NCBI GenBank assembly: GCA_934667505.1
Contig: CAKULY010000010.1
Span: 1 to 64,000 of the forward strand
Source of the DNA: an uncultured Treponema sp.
GTDB lineage: Bacteria; Spirochaetota; Spirochaetia; Treponematales; Treponemataceae
DNA: 64,000 bases
Reading direction: 5' to 3'
The translations under genes and the position numbers were made by a program. The notes beneath the pieces are model-generated. The model worked only from the letters and a program-made list of their open reading frames with translations, ran no database searches and was not told where the DNA came from. Positions 14,917-24,388 of this stretch are shown here, one piece after another; positions within the stretch are counted from its first letter, which is position 1, and each line of letters begins with the position of its first letter.

Positions 14917-16326
14917 ATGGTAAAAAAAATCTTTGTTTGGGCGGGATTTGCATTATTTTTTTCTGTTTTTCAATACGCCCAGCCAAGTTTGAAATTTTGG
15001 CTAGAAAATGACTTGGAATTAAAAAGACTCGCCCTTGAGCTTGAAAAAGCACAGCTTTCAAACCAGGAAACAAAGATTTCAAATGGAATTTCAGTTCAAC
15101 TTGCTTCAGGCAGCGTTTCTTTTCAGCCAAATGAAAAAGGCTCTAAAGTTTCTTTTTCTCCTTCAGGAACAATTTCCATGCCGTTCGCGGCGAATCTTTC
15201 TTTGAAAGGTGCTTCAAAAGTTCAAATCAACGAGCAAACAAATACTGTAACGGATACGTCAATTTCTATTTCTGCGGATATTTTTTCCTCTTCTGGATTA
15301 GAAAGAAAAATAACTGCTTTGCAGTCGCAAAGAACCCTTCTTGAAGCGCAAAGGGCTTTTAAAGAACGAGCGGTTGAATCGGAAACTGAATTTTACAAGG
15401 AGCTAAAAGAACTTTTTTCAAGCGCAAGCGAAATTGTCTCCGCTAAAAACGACTTGTATGACGACACAATCGAATTTGAAAAAGTAAAGTCAAAAGGATT
15501 TGAAAAAACTTCTGCAAGCTACAGGCAGGCGCAAATGAAAGTCCTTTCAGACAGCCATACTGTAGAAACAAAAGTCCGTCAGCTTGAGCATAAAATCGCG
15601 GTCTTCGCTTCAAAATGTGGTTCTGAATACAAAAAGGGCTCAAATCCATTTGATTTTTTACCAAATTCAATTCCTGAAGTAGAAGCTGTGGATGTTCTTT
15701 CGTTTAAAAAAGAAAACTATAAAAAAATTGAAAAGGCGAATTGGAATATTCAGCTTGCCGAGCTTCAAATTAAAGCGGAAAAATCCTTTTCTTTAAATGC
15801 GAATGTGGGTTATACTTTTGAAAATTCAAATGCAGCTCCTGCAAATGGCAAAAATCCTGACACAATTGATGCAGGTCTTTCTTCAAGCTATAAAGGAATT
15901 AATGTTGCCGGAGGAATTTCTGTTCCTGTTGACAGTCAAAATAAAAATCCAGTTTACACGCTTAGTGCTTCTGTAAATCCTGCCGCATTTTTTACAGATG
16001 ATATTTCAAAAAAGAAGACGCAAATCACTTTAAAAGAAGAAAAACTCTCGTTAGAGTCCGCCTTAGACGACTACGAAACGGACCTGGTTGATTGCCAGAC
16101 AGAACTTGCCGACATAAACTGGCAAAAAGAAACAAATATTCACACTTTTGGTTTGTATTCATCTCTTGAAAATGATTTGGCTAAATATTTAAAAGAAGGA
16201 ATTATAACGGAAAGCGAATACAACAGCAGCGCAGCGAACAAAGAATTGTACCGCATAAAGATTTTAATAAATGCAATTGATTTAATAATCTTTAATAATC
16301 AAACAAAGCTTTTGTTTTGTGAATAA
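14917..16326 (+). CDS. TolC-like outer-membrane efflux protein
   Basis: 469 aa with a signal peptide (MVKKIFVWAGFALFFSVFQYAQ) and two long coiled-coil halves (about 28-60 and 125-215, then 250-290 and 360-440) separated by beta-like segments (QLASGSVSFQPN, SGTISMPF, ANVGYTFENS, LSASVNP), the layout of TolC-type channel tunnels. It is expected to form the outer-membrane exit duct for the adaptor and ABC transporter encoded next. Primary similarity to TolC is weak, as is usual in spirochaetes; the operon context supports the call. No clear Shine-Dalgarno sequence precedes the ATG. Confidence 0.75.
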   Translation: MVKKIFVWAGFALFFSVFQYAQPSLKFWLENDLELKRLALELEKAQLSNQETKISNGISVQLASGSVSFQPNEKGSKVSFSPSGTISMPFAANLSLKGASKVQINEQTNTVTDTSISISADIFSSSGLERKITALQSQRTLLEAQRAFKERAVESETEFYKELKELFSSASEIVSAKNDLYDDTIEFEKVKSKGFEKTSASYRQAQMKVLSDSHTVETKVRQLEHKIAVFASKCGSEYKKGSNPFDFLPNSIPEVEAVDVLSFKKENYKKIEKANWNIQLAELQIKAEKSFSLNANVGYTFENSNAAPANGKNPDTIDAGLSSSYKGINVAGGISVPVDSQNKNPVYTLSASVNPAAFFTDDISKKKTQITLKEEKLSLESALDDYETDLVDCQTELADINWQKETNIHTFGLYSSLENDLAKYLKEGIITESEYNSSAANKELYRIKILINAIDLIIFNNQTKLLFCE

Positions 16327-16341
16327 ATCATAGGAATCGTT

Positions 16342-17397
16342 ATGAAAAACAAAAAAGCGTATAAAAAAATTATTGCAATCCTTGTACTGCTTGCAGTTTT
16401 TGCAGCTCTTTTTTTTCTGATAGCAAGAAAAAGCCTAGCAGTTAAAAAAGAAGGCGCAGAAGGAATCGCCATTTTAAAAGAAGTCTACGAAAATAACATA
16501 GAAATTGCCGGCACCGTTTCCGCCGCGGAAGAACAAATTCTTCAAGCGAAAAGCGATGGAACTGTGCTTGGCGTCTACGTAAAAAAAGGCGATAAGGTAA
16601 AAAAGGGAGATATAATTATTCAGCTTGATTCCACAGAGCAAGACTACAATCTTGCAAAACTTGATTACAATATGGCTTCTACAAAAATTAGCGGCTCTAA
16701 AAAAGAATTGGAGCTTCAGCAAAAAGAGAGGCTTTCGCTTCTGCAAAAAATTGAAGACCGGAAAGTTTGCGCGACTTTTGATGGAATTATTGCCGATATT
16801 GATGTTTCTGAAGGAGATTCAATGGAAGCAAAAGATTCTGTGGGAACTTTGGTAAACGTTGACTATCTTACAGCGGAAGTTGAAATTCCAGAAACTGATG
16901 TTTCAAAATTAAAAGCAGGTCAGGAAGTTGAATTTAAGTTCCCCGCTTACGAAGGAGTTGTGAAAGGCTATGTTGTCAGCTGGCCTGCAATCGGTTCTGT
17001 TACAAGCCGCGGGGCGACAATTGTAATGGCAACTATCAGAATTGACGAATATCCTAAGCAGATTCTTCCGAACTATTCTTTTACAGGAAAAATTATTATA
17101 ACCGCTCCTGTAGAAAATCTGGTTCTTGCAAAAGAAGCTGTTGCAAAAGATGAAAATGGTAATTTTTTTGTTCAAGAAGTTTCAAGCGACGAAAAAATTT
17201 TTGTAAAGCTTTCTGCCTATGGCAATGATTTTTATAAAGTTGAAAGCGGACTAAGCGGCAACGAAGTGCTGAAAGTTTTGAGCAAGAACAGGCCTTCTGG
17301 CTATAAAAAAAGTTCTGCGCACGCAGACTCTGCAAGCAGCAAAGAAAGAGATCCGGGAAGGATGAATCTTATGCCAGGTCTAGGCGGTCCGCGATGA
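16342..17397 (+). CDS. MacA/HlyD-type periplasmic adaptor
   Basis: 351 aa: an N-terminal membrane anchor (about 8-28), then a split biotinyl-lipoyl domain (LQAKSDGTVLGVYVKKGDKVKKGD and ICATFDGIIADIDVSEGDSM-type halves) around a short hairpin (about 105-135), and beta-barrel domains. It joins the inner-membrane ABC transporter to the TolC-like channel. The short coiled coil resembles adaptors of MacB-type pumps. AGGA precedes the ATG, 15 nt after the upstream gene; its stop overlaps the next start (ATGA). Confidence 0.88.
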   Translation: MKNKKAYKKIIAILVLLAVFAALFFLIARKSLAVKKEGAEGIAILKEVYENNIEIAGTVSAAEEQILQAKSDGTVLGVYVKKGDKVKKGDIIIQLDSTEQDYNLAKLDYNMASTKISGSKKELELQQKERLSLLQKIEDRKVCATFDGIIADIDVSEGDSMEAKDSVGTLVNVDYLTAEVEIPETDVSKLKAGQEVEFKFPAYEGVVKGYVVSWPAIGSVTSRGATIVMATIRIDEYPKQILPNYSFTGKIIITAPVENLVLAKEAVAKDENGNFFVQEVSSDEKIFVKLSAYGNDFYKVESGLSGNEVLKVLSKNRPSGYKKSSAHADSASSKERDPGRMNLMPGLGGPR

Positions 17398-18152
17398 ATG
17401 GTCAGACTGTTATAAAAATGGAAAACGTAACAAAAACTTATAAAATTGGCAGAGCGGAAGAATCTTCCAAAGTTTACGCTTTAAAAGGCATAAGTTTTTC
17501 TATTGAGCAAGGCGAATTTGTTTCGATTATGGGGCCTTCTGGTTCTGGAAAATCCACTTGCATGAATATGATTGGCTGTCTTGACCGTCCTTCCTCTGGA
17601 ATTGTAGAGATTTGCGGAAAGCAGACTTCAAAAATGAATGAAAAGGAACTTTCTGTTCTGCGGAATTTAACAGTTGGTTTTGTTTTTCAGCAGTATTATT
17701 TGCTGCCAACAATGACGGTTTTAGAAAACGTTATGCTTCCGCTGCGCTATCAGGGAATACCAAAAAATGAGCGAAAAATTATGGCAGAAAAAGCTTTGGG
17801 TCAAGTTCAAATGGAGAACAGAATGCAGCATAGGCCTATGGAGCTTTCTGGCGGTCAGAAGCAACGGGTCGCAATTGCTAGAGCTATTGTTACAAATCCA
17901 AAAATTATTTTAGCAGATGAGCCGACAGGAGCTTTAGACAGCGCGACAGGAATTCAAGTTCTAAATCTTTTTAAGCAAATAAACAGCAACGGCACAACAA
18001 TTGTCATTGTAACTCACGACCCATCGATTGGAGCTAGCGCTAGCAGATGCATAAAGATTTTTGACGGAAATATTGAATCAGATTTTAAGCAGACTCCAGT
18101 TTTTCCGCAAATTCACAATGCAGAACGAACAAATGTGCAAATGAAAGGTTAA
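17394..18152 (+). CDS. MacB/LolD-type ABC transporter ATPase
   Basis: 252 aa with all ABC motifs: Walker A GPSGSGKST (about 46-54), Q-loop VFQQYYLLPTMT, signature LSGGQKQRVAIARA (about 144-157), Walker B IILADEPTGALDS and the H-loop VTHD. It belongs to the MacB/LolD branch that drives export of macrolides, peptides or lipoproteins. It overlaps the adaptor gene by 4 nt and is followed 14 nt later by its permease. The substrate is not known. Confidence 0.92.
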   Translation: MNGQTVIKMENVTKTYKIGRAEESSKVYALKGISFSIEQGEFVSIMGPSGSGKSTCMNMIGCLDRPSSGIVEICGKQTSKMNEKELSVLRNLTVGFVFQQYYLLPTMTVLENVMLPLRYQGIPKNERKIMAEKALGQVQMENRMQHRPMELSGGQKQRVAIARAIVTNPKIILADEPTGALDSATGIQVLNLFKQINSNGTTIVIVTHDPSIGASASRCIKIFDGNIESDFKQTPVFPQIHNAERTNVQMKG

Positions 18153-18166
18153 AGTGGAGGACAGAA

Positions 18167-19360
18167 TTGATAGAAGATTTTTTTAATGCGCTGCAAAATT
18201 TTTGCAGACAAAAAACAAGAACAATTCTTTCTTTGCTGGGCGTTATAATCGGTGTTGCAAGCGTAATTGCAATAACTAGCATTGGCTCTTCTTCCAGTGA
18301 ACAAATAAAGCAGACTTTTGGTTCTTCGGGGCTGGATGTAGTTCAAATTTCAAAAGGATTTATGCGCCGAAGACGCGATGCTGTGCAAATTCAGTTTGAT
18401 GAAACTTTTAGAAAAGAGCTTTACGAAAATGTAAGCAACATAAAAAAAGTTTGGTATAAAAACAACATTTCTTCTACAATTTCTTATTCAGAAACAAGTT
18501 CTTCCACTTCTTGTTCCGCAATAGAGCATGGTTTTTTAGAAATGTATGGGCTTGAACTTGAAAAAGGGCGTTTTTTTACTGTGACAGAAGATTTTTATGG
18601 CTTGCAAAAAATTATTTTGGGTAAAAAGCTTGCGCAAGCGTTGTTTTCTGATGTAAACCCTGTTGGAAAAAGCGTTCTTGTAACCGCTGATAAAGTTTCG
18701 TTCGCTTTTGAAGTGATTGGCGTTTTAAAAGAGCAAAATTCTGGAATGGAAAACACAGAAGACATTGCATATATTCCGCGGGGCTTTTATTCAAAAAAAA
18801 TAATGCCAAGTCCTAACGCTGCCAATATTTTAGTGCAAGTAACTAATCAAAATAAAGCAACTTCTGTTTCTACTGAAATAGAGCAGTACTGCAAAGCGAA
18901 AACCGGCTCCGAATATTCTGTAAACGTTATGTCCATGCAAACAATGATTGAGCAGCTGGGCGAAATTTCACAGTCGTTGAGCATAATGCTAAGCGGAATA
19001 GCTGCAATTTCGCTCCTTGTTGGTGGAATTGGTATTATGAACATAATGATTGTAACTGTTACAGAGCGCAAACAAGAAATCGGAATTAGAAAAGCTCTAG
19101 GAGCAAGCCCTGCAGATATTTGCCGTCAATTTTTGGTAGAATCTGCCACAATAACTTTGTTTGGCGGAATAATAGGAATTTTTGCAGGTTCGCTGACGGC
19201 TGTTATCATTGAAAAGGCAAAAGAAATGAGTGCAGTTATAAACTGGAATTCCTGCGTAGTCGCTTTCTTTTTCAGCGTGCTTGTTGGAATTGTTTTTGGA
19301 TTAAGCCCTGCAATAAAAGCTGCGAAGCTTGATCCTGTTATTGCACTCGCTTCTGAATAG
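18167..19360 (+). CDS. MacB-type ABC transporter permease
   Basis: 397 aa starting with TTG, chosen for GGAGG 8 nt upstream. It has the MacB/FtsX layout: one N-terminal membrane helix (LSLLGVIIGVASVIAI, about 20-38), a periplasmic MacB-like core (about 45-265) and three C-terminal helices (about 280-385), with the conserved ERKQEIGIRKALGA motif after the second helix. It would work with the ATPase as a mechanotransmission pump feeding the TolC-like duct. A degenerate R1 element begins 3 nt after its stop. Confidence 0.9.
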   Translation: MIEDFFNALQNFCRQKTRTILSLLGVIIGVASVIAITSIGSSSSEQIKQTFGSSGLDVVQISKGFMRRRRDAVQIQFDETFRKELYENVSNIKKVWYKNNISSTISYSETSSSTSCSAIEHGFLEMYGLELEKGRFFTVTEDFYGLQKIILGKKLAQALFSDVNPVGKSVLVTADKVSFAFEVIGVLKEQNSGMENTEDIAYIPRGFYSKKIMPSPNAANILVQVTNQNKATSVSTEIEQYCKAKTGSEYSVNVMSMQTMIEQLGEISQSLSIMLSGIAAISLLVGGIGIMNIMIVTVTERKQEIGIRKALGASPADICRQFLVESATITLFGGIIGIFAGSLTAVIIEKAKEMSAVINWNSCVVAFFFSVLVGIVFGLSPAIKAAKLDPVIALASE

Positions 19361-19362
19361 AA

Positions 19363-19415
19363 CAAATTGCAACTTCGCTTACGCCTTTGACCATTCTTCT
19401 AAGAACTCGGCTTTT
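19363..19415 (-). repeat. R1 element, diverged partial copy (C5)
   Basis: Minus-strand orientation. AAATTGCAACTTCGCTTACG and TTCTAAGAACTCG align with the R1 core, about 38 of 46 positions identical to the consensus of the other copies. One arm is worn. It fills the gap between two converging genes (stops at 19360 and 19427). Confidence 0.65.
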
Positions 19416-19426
19416 AATCAAAAAGA

Positions 19427-21136
19427 CTAGTATCCGTCGCTCATTGCGCGGTTGTTATCTTTTATGCAAAGTTCATCGTAGACAAGGCTTCTTTTACGCA
19501 ATTCTTGCTTGCGTTCGTTAGGGAACGGCATATTGCGCCAAAAAATTCCACGAACCTCTTTGTCTAAGCGTTGAACGCCTTCAGATTCTTTTGTCATCCA
19601 AAGAATGTAGTCTTCTATAAAGAAGGCTTTTAGGTCGCCTTTTAATTTTAGTCTGTCTATGTGCTGGTAATATTGACCTGTAAGACCTTCTTCCATCCAA
19701 TAGTAGCTGGCTTTTTCTTTTGCAACTTGCCACCGCAAATCTGCAACAGCTGTTAAAACTGCAATTTTTAAGTCGCGCGGGTACATTGGAACTACAATGC
19801 GGCCGCGGCTTGTAACTCTGTTATAGCGGTCAAAAGGTTCCCAGCAAAATCCTCTGTCGCCATAAGTTGGAATAAGAAGCGTGTAGGGCGGTATTCTATT
19901 TGGAATATTTTTGTGAACTCTGCAAAATGCTCCCGGATCTATGGATTCAATCCAGCGAAGAATATTTACAACGTTTTCTCGCGTTCCAGTTCCTCGTTCC
20001 GTACAGTGAAAGAATTCACGTGTAAAAATTGGAAATTGATTTCCTTGCCGTCCAACAGTCATTTTTGCCATTTGGCGAACGGTTTCAAACTCGATGTTTA
20101 CAGCTTGAGCATCTGCGGCGACTTCTTGCGCCCCTGTTGATGAAAGCTTGCTTTCTACGCTGCTAAAAGCGCCTTTTGCTTCAGTGTAATCTTTTAAACA
20201 CTTTGCAAGTTCTTTGTTGTTCTTAGAAAGCCGGTGAAGCTTGTCTGTTATTTCGGCAAAAAGTTTTATTTGACTGTCAGAATAGTCGCTCTTGTGAGGT
20301 TCCATTCCTAAAATAGGATTGTGTTCACAAAGCAAATCAACTCTTGACTTTAATTCTGATTCGAGCATCGCCCGTTCATTTTCTTTTATGTTGAGAATGT
20401 TTTCTGCGCTTTGCAGTTTTCCAGAATTTTTTGATTGAAGCTGCTGAAGCCTTGACTGCTCAAATTTTGCTGCCTCTTCAGGAGTCGCCGCCTTGTGGGT
20501 AACTCTTTTTTCATCAGTTGCAGAATTTGCCATTTTTCCTTTGGCAATTTCGGCAAACCATTCATCTGCATAAAGGACAGGCTCGTTTAGAACATTTTCA
20601 AATATGACTCTAGAAAAAAAGTCTTTTTGCTCCGGTCTAAAAAGAGAAGGCAAAATAACACCAAACCGGCAAGCCATTCTTTTCGGCATAGGAAGATTTG
20701 GATCTGCCATTTTCGGAACCATTCCGCGCAAAAATTCCCAATAGGCAGAAATAATCTGTTGACGATATACGGTTCTGTCTTTCGGGTCTGCGCAGGTAAG
20801 ATACTTTGAAAGAACGGCGTGAACTCTTTGAGCGTAAGCGTTTTCACCAGTAAGAACTGTTTTGTAGTACTTTGTATCATCAAAATAAGTTGCAGGAGTG
20901 TCGTTTAAAAGCTTTTCTACAGGAGTAAATTCGTGTTTGTTTAAATCAACTTCGTGAATAGACTTTTTTTGGGAAGCTTCATTTGCTTTTGCTTCAAACA
21001 ACTTTGACTTTTTAGAAAAATCCATCATGGAAAATTTAGATTTATTAGTTGATTCTGCAGAAGTTTTTTCTTGTCCTGATTGTTTGTCGTGTTCAGCTAA
21101 AAGCGCTGCAATTGAAGGATCTAATTCATCACTCAT
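19427..21136 (-). CDS. Conserved spirochaete-type protein of unknown function
   Basis: 569 aa, no signal peptide. An N-terminal charged, low-complexity part (about 1-60) with DELDPSIAALLAEHDKQ leads to a helical domain, a coiled-coil stretch (about 215-335, KFEQSRLQQLQSK... ERAMLESELKSR) and a more globular C-terminal half with many aromatic residues (GDRGFCWEPFDRYNRVTSRGRIVVPMYPRDLK, about 420-455). I recognise no named domain; the sequence resembles conserved Treponema hypothetical proteins. The start at 21136 is chosen over an upstream GTG because TGGAG stands 6 nt before it. That ribosome site lies inside an inverted repeat (next entry). It follows ilvC on the same strand. Confidence 0.7.
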   Translation of the reverse strand: MSDELDPSIAALLAEHDKQSGQEKTSAESTNKSKFSMMDFSKKSKLFEAKANEASQKKSIHEVDLNKHEFTPVEKLLNDTPATYFDDTKYYKTVLTGENAYAQRVHAVLSKYLTCADPKDRTVYRQQIISAYWEFLRGMVPKMADPNLPMPKRMACRFGVILPSLFRPEQKDFFSRVIFENVLNEPVLYADEWFAEIAKGKMANSATDEKRVTHKAATPEEAAKFEQSRLQQLQSKNSGKLQSAENILNIKENERAMLESELKSRVDLLCEHNPILGMEPHKSDYSDSQIKLFAEITDKLHRLSKNNKELAKCLKDYTEAKGAFSSVESKLSSTGAQEVAADAQAVNIEFETVRQMAKMTVGRQGNQFPIFTREFFHCTERGTGTRENVVNILRWIESIDPGAFCRVHKNIPNRIPPYTLLIPTYGDRGFCWEPFDRYNRVTSRGRIVVPMYPRDLKIAVLTAVADLRWQVAKEKASYYWMEEGLTGQYYQHIDRLKLKGDLKAFFIEDYILWMTKESEGVQRLDKEVRGIFWRNMPFPNERKQELRKRSLVYDELCIKDNNRAMSDGY

Positions 21137-21141
21137 TTTTG

Positions 21142-21210
21142 ACTCCACATTTAGGCTAATTATAACACGCTGTTTTTCTTATCGCAATGTATTTATCTTA
21201 AATGTGGAGT
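21142..21210 (-). promoter_or_regulatory. Inverted repeat enclosing the ribosome-binding site
   Basis: ACTCCACATTTA (21142-21153) and TAAATGTGGAGT (21199-21210) are perfect complements 45 nt apart, between ilvC and the following gene. On the minus-strand RNA the downstream arm contains the TGGAG Shine-Dalgarno sequence, so pairing would hide it; the upstream arm starts 7 nt after the ilvC stop. Confidence 0.55.
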
Positions 21211-21216
21211 ATTAAA

Positions 21217-22695
21217 CTAAAGCACAGGTTTCATCGCTGTCATGTATTCGCGGAGCTTTCTTCCCACAACTTCGATTGGATGGTTGCGGATTTCTGCGTT
21301 TACTTCTACTAGCTGTGTGTTGTTTACGCTTGTGTCCTTGAGCTCAAGGCCTTTTCCGATTACATCTGTGTGGATTTTCGGCATAAAGTCTTTTGCCATC
21401 ATAGGAGCGGCAACGCGGCTGAACAAGTAACATCCGTATTCTGCTGTGTCTGAAATTACGCGGTTCATCTCGTAAAGACGTTTGCGGTCAATCAGGTTTG
21501 CGATGAGCGGAACTTCATGCAAAGATTCGTAGTAAGCTGATTCAGGTTTGATTCCTGCGTCAACCATTGTCTCAAATGCAAGCTCGCAGCCAGCTTTTAC
21601 CATTGCGACAAGCAAGATTCCCTTGTCGAAATATTCCTGCTCAGAGATTTCCTCTTTTGATTCTGGAGTTGACTCAAACGGAAGTTTTCCTGTTTCTTCG
21701 CGCCAGGTGAGCAAGTCGTGGTCCCTGTTTGCCCAGTCCTGCATCATTGTAGAAGAGAATTTTCCGCTGATGATGTCGTCCATGTGCTTTTGGTAAAGCG
21801 GTGTCAAAAGCTTCTTGATTTCTTTAGAAAGCTCGTTCGCACGGATTTTTGCAGGATTAGAAAGACGGTCCATCATGTTTGTGATTCCGCCCCATTTCAA
21901 AGCCTCAGAAATTACGTTCCAGCCGTGCATCAAAAGTTTTGTGGCATATTCAGGAGCGATTCCTTCGCTTACCATTTTGTCGTAGCAAACGATTGTTCCT
22001 GCCTGAAGCATTCCGCACAAAATTGTCTGCTCGCCCATAAGGTCAGACTTAACTTCCGCAACGAATGAAGATTCAAGAACGCCAGCCTTGCTTCCGCCCA
22101 TTCCTACTGCCAAAGCCTTTGCGTAAGCCCAGCCTTTTCCTTCCGGGTCATTGTTCGGGTGAACGGCGATAAGGTCAGGAACACCGAATCCTCTCTGGAA
22201 TTCATGGTAAACTTCTGTGCCTGGACCTTTTGGAGCGCACATCACAACAGTAATATCCGGGCGAATCTGCATTCCTTCTTCAACAATATTGAATCCGTGA
22301 GAATACCACAAAGCAGAGCCTTTCTTCATCCTCTTCATAACTTCTGTGATAACAGGAGTGTGCTGCTTGTCCGGAGTAAGGTTTCCAACCAAATCAGCAG
22401 TTGGAATCATCTCATCATAAGTACCAACTTTAAATCCGTTTTCTGTGGCATTCTTCCAAGACTGGCGTTTTTCTGTGATTGCAGATTCACGCAAAGCGTA
22501 GCTAACATCAAGCCCAGAATCGCGCAGACAAAGCCCCTGGTTCAAACCCTGAGCACCGCAACCAACGATTACAATTTTTTTGCCCTTAAGAGCTTTTACG
22601 CCGTCAGCGAATTCTTCTTTAGACATTGAACGGCAGTGACCCAACTGAAGTCTGGCCTCGCGCCAAGGAATTGAATTAAAATAATTGTTACCCAT
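21217..22695 (-). CDS. ilvC: Ketol-acid reductoisomerase, long (class II) form
   Basis: Second step of valine, leucine and isoleucine synthesis: NADPH-dependent rearrangement and reduction of acetolactate. At 492 aa it is the long class II type (E. coli-like, about 491 aa), not the 330-340 aa class I type. Seen: N-terminal Rossmann motif [11 protein letters not shown] (about 44-54), [33 protein letters not shown], and the duplicated C-terminal knotted domain. AGGAGT precedes the ATG. No other ilv or leu gene is near, so it is a detached biosynthetic gene. An R2 element lies about 20 bp upstream in its leader. Confidence 0.95.
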   Translation of the reverse strand: MGNNYFNSIPWREARLQLGHCRSMSKEEFADGVKALKGKKIVIVGCGAQGLNQGLCLRDSGLDVSYALRESAITEKRQSWKNATENGFKVGTYDEMIPTADLVGNLTPDKQHTPVITEVMKRMKKGSALWYSHGFNIVEEGMQIRPDITVVMCAPKGPGTEVYHEFQRGFGVPDLIAVHPNNDPEGKGWAYAKALAVGMGGSKAGVLESSFVAEVKSDLMGEQTILCGMLQAGTIVCYDKMVSEGIAPEYATKLLMHGWNVISEALKWGGITNMMDRLSNPAKIRANELSKEIKKLLTPLYQKHMDDIISGKFSSTMMQDWANRDHDLLTWREETGKLPFESTPESKEEISEQEYFDKGILLVAMVKAGCELAFETMVDAGIKPESAYYESLHEVPLIANLIDRKRLYEMNRVISDTAEYGCYLFSRVAAPMMAKDFMPKIHTDVIGKGLELKDTSVNNTQLVEVNAEIRNHPIEVVGRKLREYMTAMKPVL

Positions 22696-22716
22696 TTTAT
22701 ACTCCTATGAAAATTA

Positions 22717-22835
22717 TTTTTTTTGATTTTTTTGGGCGGTCCGGCAACAAGTTGCCGTCGGGCTATACGTGGTTCCGCGCTATCCGCGCTCCATTGCTTC
22801 ACTTCGTTCCGCAACAAGCCACTTCTATCCCTACC
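22717..22835. repeat. R2 GC-rich hairpin element, copy b
   Basis: Same block order as the copy at 13011: GATTTTTTTGGGC, the hairpin GGCAAC-AA-GTTGCC, GTCGGGCT, CGTGG, CGCGCT..CGCGCTCC, and the end CACTTCTATCCCTA. It lies in the divergent ilvC/metK gap, so it would be part of the ilvC leader RNA. Frames through it are artefacts. Confidence 0.75.
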
Positions 22836-23039
22836 GCTTCTGCATTTGTATACAATTATTCTAAACTTTTATGCACGTTGCGTAAAGTGAAAGATTTTCA
22901 TTTGATTGTTGAAAAATATGCAACAAACTTCTTTCAAGAGTCCTGTTTCTTTCACAAAACTGGCAGCATGCAAAGTTTAAAACTCTTCGGCCTATCAACC
23001 GTATTGATTTTATATCAACAACTTTTTTATTGAATTTCA

Positions 23040-23151
23040 TTGGATTTTGTTATATCTTATTTGTACATAAACCTTTACCCGTAGATTTATCCAAATTGCA
23101 AACGGGCCTGTTTTATATAAACAGAAAAAATTGCTAAAAAGGGGGTCCAGA
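23040..23151 (+). promoter_or_regulatory. metK leader: possible promoter and two hairpins
   Basis: A TTGGAT (23040) and TACATA (23064) pair spaced 18 bp could be the promoter. After it, CCCGT (23078-23082) can pair with ACGGG (23102-23106), and CTGTTT with AAACAG (23108-23124). CCTTT (23073-23077) can pair with the AAAGG of the Shine-Dalgarno region (about 23137-23142). It does not match the known SAM riboswitch consensus that I remember. The rest of the 456-bp gap 22696-23151 holds R2 copy b and AT-rich DNA with a small TTGAT..ATCAA palindrome at 23004-23018. Confidence 0.4.
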
Positions 23152-24384
23152 ATGGGACTTTTCTCTTCAAACAAATCACATTACCTTTTTACTTCAGAAT
23201 CAGTTGGCGAAGGTCACCCAGATAAGCTGTGCGATCAGATTTCAGATGCAATTCTTGATGAATGTATTCGCCTAGATCCTTATGTCCACGTAGCCTGTGA
23301 ATCTTTTGCGACTACTAATTTTCTTATGACAGGCGGAGAAATTGGTTTTCAAACTCCAGACAAATCGCTTCCGCAGAAAATCGCAGAGCGAGCAGAAAAA
23401 ATTGTTCGCGGCGTAGCAGTTGATGTTGGCTATACTGATGAGGCCGTAGGATTAAATGGCCGGACTTGCGAATACATGAATCGTTTGCACGCTCAGTCTC
23501 CAGATATAAATCAAGGCGTGGTAGGAAAAGGTCTTGAAGAGTACGCTGGTCAGCAAGGTGCTGGCGACCAAGGAATGATGTTTGGTTTTGCTTGCAATGA
23601 AACTCCTGAGCTTATGCCTGCTCCAGTAATGTATTCGCATAAGCTGCTTATAAAAGCTAGTGAACTTAGAAAGTCTGGAGCAATAAAGTGGCTTCGGCCA
23701 GACGCAAAAAGTCAGGTGACAATTGAATATGAAGGACACAAGCCTTTAAGAATTGATACAGTTGTTCTTTCCCATCAGCATGATGATGGAATTTCTCATG
23801 AGGAAATTGAAAAAACAATAATTGAGCAAATAATAAAACCTGTTTTAGAACCGACAGGACTTCTTGATTCAAAGACAAAGTATTTTATAAATCCTACTGG
23901 AAAATTTGTTTTAGGCGGTCCAGATGGAGATTCTGGTCTTACAGGAAGAAAGATTATTGTTGATACTTACGGCGGAATGGGCAGACACGGCGGCGGCGCT
24001 TTTAGCGGAAAAGACCCGACCAAAGTCGACCGCTCTGCGGCTTACATGGCTCGCTACATTGCAAAAAACATTGTGGCCGCAGGTCTTGCTGAACGGGCTG
24101 AAGTAGAATTAGCCTATGCAATTGGTGTTCCAAAGCCTGTTTCTATAATGGTAGAAACGTTCGGAACAGAAACGGTTCCAAATGAAAAAATCGTTGCCGC
24201 TGTTGAAAAAGTTTTTGACTGCACGCCAGCTGGAATAATTACAACTCTAAAACTTAGAAACCCAATTTATAGGCCAACTGCAAGTTACGGTCACTTTGGG
24301 CGAACTCCTTATGTAAAAGATGGAATAGAATTTTTTACTTGGGAAAAAACAGACAAAACAGAAGAACTGAAAAAGGCTTTGTAA
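23152..24384 (+). CDS. metK: S-adenosylmethionine synthase
   Basis: Makes SAM from methionine and ATP in the cytoplasm. 410 aa from the ATG at 23152; an upstream TTG is less likely because AAGGGGG is well placed for the ATG. Motifs: [10 protein letters not shown] near the N terminus (ATP site), [12 protein letters not shown] (about 128-139) and the P-loop-like [16 protein letters not shown] (about 275-290). It is intact and of usual length, slightly longer than E. coli MetK. It is divergent from ilvC and 4 nt before the YitT-type gene. Confidence 0.96.
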   Translation: MGLFSSNKSHYLFTSESVGEGHPDKLCDQISDAILDECIRLDPYVHVACESFATTNFLMTGGEIGFQTPDKSLPQKIAERAEKIVRGVAVDVGYTDEAVGLNGRTCEYMNRLHAQSPDINQGVVGKGLEEYAGQQGAGDQGMMFGFACNETPELMPAPVMYSHKLLIKASELRKSGAIKWLRPDAKSQVTIEYEGHKPLRIDTVVLSHQHDDGISHEEIEKTIIEQIIKPVLEPTGLLDSKTKYFINPTGKFVLGGPDGDSGLTGRKIIVDTYGGMGRHGGGAFSGKDPTKVDRSAAYMARYIAKNIVAAGLAERAEVELAYAIGVPKPVSIMVETFGTETVPNEKIVAAVEKVFDCTPAGIITTLKLRNPIYRPTASYGHFGRTPYVKDGIEFFTWEKTDKTEELKKAL

Positions 24385-24388
24385 GACA

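Noticed and set aside
22707..23033. 108-codon plus-strand frame before metK
   Set aside because: Its first third is a translation of the R2 element and the rest is AT-rich leader DNA; no ribosome site and no similarity to a protein family.
23040..23151. Known SAM riboswitch before metK
   Set aside because: The stems do not fit the SAM-I, SAM-II or SMK-box patterns I know; kept only as an unclassified leader.
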